A stretch of DNA of 54,359 nucleotides from Flavobacterium filum DSM 17961 (lineage in GTDB: Bacteria; Bacteroidota; Bacteroidia; Flavobacteriales; Flavobacteriaceae): NCBI RefSeq assembly GCF_000425465.1, contig NZ_AUDM01000017.1, positions 1 through 54,359 of the forward strand, read 5' to 3'. Within the stretch, counting starts at the first letter, position 1; each line of letters begins with the position of its first letter. Below, piece after piece: positions 51,621-54,359 of this stretch. The notes beneath the pieces are model-generated. The model was not told where the DNA came from and did no database searches. It saw nothing but the letters and a program-made list of their open reading frames with translations. The translations under genes and the position numbers were made by a program.

Positions 51621-52169
51621 TCATTTCAAGGATAAAATGTAAACTTCATTATTGAATTTCAATTTATTTTTAGATTTAATTAATAAAGAAAAAGCATCTA
51701 TATCATATATTCTATTTGTTGATTCATAGATTGTCATTTTTCTTTTAATTTTTAAAGTTTTTTCATAAGTAATATTTTCAGTCAACTCCTCTCTTGATTT
51801 ATCATTCAAAAAATAACATTTAGAATTTTGAATTGGTATTTCAATATATTTAAACCCTATAAAATTATAACTTTCTAAATTTGGTTTTTTTAAATGTAAT
51901 AGTTTAAGATTTAATTTTTTGTTTTCAGAAGTAATAATGGTTGTATCATTATAAAAATATCTATAAATAGTTTTAAACTCTTTAAAATTTTTATTTAAAT
52001 CTTCACATTTATACACTTGCTTAAATTCACAAATAGTATCATTAATAAAATGTATTTCTCTTGTTATAAAATCATTTTCAAATATGTACTTGCCTTTTTC
52101 TTTGAAGTTTGAACTTTTACAAGAAATTATAAAAACAATCAATAAATATATTAAAAATCTCATTTTCAA
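51621..52169 (-). CDS. Lipoprotein, candidate immunity protein of the RHS toxin
   Basis: 182 residues with a lipoprotein signal (MKMRFLIYLLIVFIISC, lipobox IISC). The rest is beta-rich and Lys/Asn-rich (KGKYIFENDFITREIHFIND, YRYFYNDTTIITSENKKLNL) with no recognised family. It overlaps the RHS-toxin stop by ATGA and is on the same strand. This toxin-then-immunity order is typical of RHS polymorphic toxin loci. A membrane-anchored immunity protein would act in the periplasm. Confidence 0.7.
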   Translation of the reverse strand: MKMRFLIYLLIVFIISCKSSNFKEKGKYIFENDFITREIHFINDTICEFKQVYKCEDLNKNFKEFKTIYRYFYNDTTIITSENKKLNLKLLHLKKPNLESYNFIGFKYIEIPIQNSKCYFLNDKSREELTENITYEKTLKIKRKMTIYESTNRIYDIDAFSLLIKSKNKLKFNNEVYILSLK

Positions 52170-53326
52170 TTGTTGTTAAAATATGTTTCTTCAATTCCGA
52201 TTGGGGGATAAGCATTTATAATACCATTGTTTGAAAATGTTCCAATATCATTAATGACATTTGCATTAATTTGATTTATATTGCTAATAGTATTTTTATA
52301 TGGTAAGGAATTAAAAGGGATACCTCCCATAAAGGACATTTGATTAAGTTGGCCTTCTCTATTTGTTGTATTAGCAGAAACATAATTTAGCACACCATCA
52401 AATGCATACTGAGCACGATATGCATCAACTTCTTTTGATACACCATAACCATGTGGAAAGTCACCTTGTTGTCGAATTTCATTTCTACTATATTGTCCGC
52501 CATGTCTCGTCTCATGAATATCAGTTTTATTAGTAATTTTCATTGTTACAGTTTTACCGTCTGCACTTGCTGAGGTTTTAGCTTCTCCTTCTTTAGTAGC
52601 TTCATATTTAAATTCAATATTTGGATTATCTCTCATACTAGTTAAATCTTCTTTCGACTTCTTTAATTCTTTGATTCTATCATTTGTATCCCCAATATCA
52701 CCATTTTTTTTTGTTATAGAATTAAGTTTTTTTTCTAAATCCATTATTTTTGCATCAATTTTCTTTTCTATTTTTTGTGCAGTTTTTTCAGATTTCTCAT
52801 CATACCATTTTGCTTGCATACCATCTGGATCTACAAAAACTAATGGATTATTGTAAGCGTTATTATATGGTGTCCACCTTCTGCTATTTTCAGCCAACGG
52901 GTCAATATTCATCCATCTACCAATTGCAGGGTCATAATTTCGTGCATGGTAATCGTACATGTTAAGCCCTAGCTCGTCTTGCCACTCCTTCCCATTATAC
53001 TTATACTTATACTTATACACCATCGGTTTTTCCTCCGTTGGCAATACTAAACCGGGTATTTGCAAAGCTGTAAGTTCGTCTTCTTTTTTGCCGTATTGCT
53101 TTCTACCCGTGTTGTAATTTTGGTGTTTTAAACCAAAAGGGTAATAGTGGTTTTCTTCCAATACTTTAAGAACGTTGGTTTCAGGGTCTTTTCCATAGTT
53201 TAAGCGGATGTTGCCAAGGTGGTCTTTGTACTGATACGCATAGTTAATTACTAAGGTTTCCGTTCCAAATTTTACCACACTTACATATCCTTCCGGGTGA
53301 GGGAAGAATTGTAATTCATTCTTCAC
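52166..53326 (-). CDS. RHS-repeat core C-terminus with putative HExxH metallopeptidase toxin
   Basis: 386 residues from an alternative GTG start; the frame is open further upstream to about 53434 and is the C-terminal piece of an RHS protein. The core has YQYKDHLGNIRLNYGKDPET, ENHYYPFGLKHQNYN, NMYDYHARNYDPAIGRWMNI and DPLAENSRRWTPYNNAY, ending VFVDPDGMQ, the DPxG self-cleavage-like mark. The variable C-terminal domain of about 210 residues contains a zincin motif in TDIHETRHGGQYSRNEIRQQ (HETRH) and, downstream, KEVDAYRAQYAF, which could supply the third ligand. The overlapping lipoprotein is the likely immunity factor. Confidence 0.85.
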   Translation of the reverse strand: MKNELQFFPHPEGYVSVVKFGTETLVINYAYQYKDHLGNIRLNYGKDPETNVLKVLEENHYYPFGLKHQNYNTGRKQYGKKEDELTALQIPGLVLPTEEKPMVYKYKYKYNGKEWQDELGLNMYDYHARNYDPAIGRWMNIDPLAENSRRWTPYNNAYNNPLVFVDPDGMQAKWYDEKSEKTAQKIEKKIDAKIMDLEKKLNSITKKNGDIGDTNDRIKELKKSKEDLTSMRDNPNIEFKYEATKEGEAKTSASADGKTVTMKITNKTDIHETRHGGQYSRNEIRQQGDFPHGYGVSKEVDAYRAQYAFDGVLNYVSANTTNREGQLNQMSFMGGIPFNSLPYKNTISNINQINANVINDIGTFSNNGIINAYPPIGIEETYFNNN

Positions 53327-53463
53327 ATATTGAAAACCGCCTAAATAATCGGTTACAACCGGGTCTTCACTGCCTTGGTAAACTGTTTTGCCTACTTTAA
53401 CGCCTGCAAAAAATAAAACTAATTGATCTGACTTTTACTTTATTTCAAAAGTAATAAAAACTT

Positions 53464-53907
53464 TTAATTATTTGCTAGAACCACCCGAAAGGATTCGGGC
53501 GGGAGCGGTTTCTGAAAATAGGCTTTCTTTAATCGGTTCAAATCATCGTAGCTGTAACTGTATTTTCGCAGGATATCATCGGTTCTGGTTTTCCAATAGG
53601 TTTCGGCTATGTTACCGTTAAAGAGTGGTTTTACGGTGTTACCAAAAGTGGATTGAACAACGTTGATATCTCCATTGTCCGATTCAGTCACTTCATTGTA
53701 ATTGATTTTAAATGCAAATAAATCATGATTTAAAGCTCCGTTTTCTCTTAAATCTTCAATATTGTTGATGTGGGTTAGCCATCCTCTGATGTTGTAACGA
53801 TAATCAATTTTTTGATAACCAATTTCATTTTGAACGTCTGGTCCACCCACTTGTTTTGAAATCAATTGACCCAGTTCGTCATAGGTATTGGCAATGATGA
53901 GTTGGAG
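53464..53907 (-). pseudogene. RHS-repeat fragment upstream of the toxin piece
   Basis: The frame (ATG at 53865; open back to about 53907 before a stop) encodes RHS-core text: ELGQLISKQVGGPDVQNE, DYRYNIRGWLTHINNIEDLR, YSYSYDDLNRLKKAYFQK. It ends in PLPPESFRVVLANN, a tail encoded by a CCCGAAAGGATTCGGG hairpin block that looks inserted. It should continue into the toxin-bearing frame but is separated by about 140 bp with stops. 5' to it the RHS homology stops too. The larger RHS gene has been broken here by repeats and rearrangement. Confidence 0.75.
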
Positions 53908-54063
53908 GAGGTTTTAGGAGTAGTGTAAAACTATAAGAAAGCATCAATCTCATTTATGTTGTTATATATTAGATGGCAATAAATGTTAAAAAAAATCCGC
54001 AAAGTCGGGAGGTACTATCTTCAAAACCAAATTTTATTAGATCTTTTTTTTATTAAATTTGTA
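53908..54063. other. Junction between the RHS fragment and the IS110-family gene
   Basis: About 155 bp of AT-rich sequence with no gene. It holds the CCGCAAAGTCGGGAGG phrase related to repeats at 15697 and 51482. No terminal inverted repeat is visible, as expected for IS110-family elements, which usually lack them. Confidence 0.45.
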
Positions 54064-54359
54064 TTAGCATAGAGGAAGCACACTGTGATCTTTCACTGGA
54101 TGTTTACCTTGTATAGCCTCAACTTGTTTGGGGCTATTTTTTATGTTTTTTTCAAAGGTAAGCACAGAAGAAAGTTCTTGTTCCTTTTCTTGAATATTAT
54201 AAATTTGAGGATTATATTCTTGATTGTTTTTCCAAAGAGAGTAAATAATTATCAATAATTTTTTTTGAACAGCAACGTAGCTTTTCATCTTTACTCCATG
54301 CTTTTCAAAGGTTCTATTGTATAAGTTTAAAAAAGGTTTTTCTTTGCAACTGACTGCTG
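54064..54359 (-). CDS. IS110-family transposase, C-terminal end (partial)
   Basis: The frame runs off the window at 54359, so only the last 98 residues are visible. AVSCKEKPFLNLYNRTFEKH then GVKMKSYVAVQKKLLIIIYS matches the end of Transposase_20 in IS110/IS1111-family enzymes (DEDD recombinases), followed by a variable tail (WKNNQEYNPQ ... VLPLC). Catalytic residues are upstream, outside. The insertion next to a broken RHS gene may be linked to its disruption. Confidence 0.8.
   Translation of the reverse strand, partial: AVSCKEKPFLNLYNRTFEKHGVKMKSYVAVQKKLLIIIYSLWKNNQEYNPQIYNIQEKEQELSSVLTFEKNIKNSPKQVEAIQGKHPVKDHSVLPLC

Overview
The window looks like a chromosomal segment of a Flavobacteriaceae bacterium, probably Flavobacterium or a close relative. 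It is AT-rich, its upstream regions repeatedly carry the Bacteroidota minus-7 box TAnnTTTG, and it encodes Bacteroidota-typical families: a TonB receptor/DUF4249 lipoprotein pair, GLPGLI, DUF1573, a hybrid two-component regulator, an RHS toxin and DUF2024. No database search was run; families are named from recognised motifs.

Layout. (1) 1-7300 is an accessory island that I read as a decayed integron-like cassette array. It starts with the 3' end of a group II intron sitting in an attC-like half site. Then comes a 3.7 kb unit with a MarR-controlled thiol/redox-like gene group. Then comes a 2.7 kb unit (Mrr-type nuclease, two-TM protein, tiny Asp-box protein) bounded by GTTACCTGCTRTG inverted repeats and a 137-bp attC-like imperfect palindrome. 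A truncated, frameshifted tyrosine recombinase follows. (2) 7300-17100 mixes hsp20, a secreted repeat-type surface protein, a 963-aa hybrid sensor/regulator, an hsp20 pseudogene, DinB-like and AAA/DUF4143 proteins, a zeta-toxin module and a DUF1963 protein. (3) 17100-50800 is mostly core: uvrB, rlmF, thiamine pyrophosphokinase, a TonB/DUF4249 locus, monomeric icd, rplS, tRNA-Tyr, a TlpA-like thioredoxin, a GLPGLI-PNGase F fusion, valS, a lipoprotein superoxide dismutase, acbP-psd-cdsA-lud-ftsH-rsfS, birA and a fatty-acid beta-oxidation operon with its own MarR. (4) 50800-54359 is accessory again: repeats, an RHS metallopeptidase toxin with a putative immunity lipoprotein, a broken upstream RHS piece and the C-terminal end of an IS110-family transposase.

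The observations most worth following are: the integron-like architecture with an intron in the attC-like site, oriented against the cassette genes; the candidate two-gene defence cassette (Mrr nuclease plus membrane protein); a local MarR regulon with a shared 15-bp palindrome overlapping or abutting the minus-7 box at three promoters; and two small single-ORF elements (GxxExxY and four-helix-bundle genes), each flanked by inverted repeats made of short-period sequence, with a gene-less hairpin near icd that may be a related form.

Most genes are on the minus strand. Core operons are tightly packed and end in clear hairpin/T-tract terminators. Coordinates of short sites come from reading the sequence by eye and may be off by a base or two.
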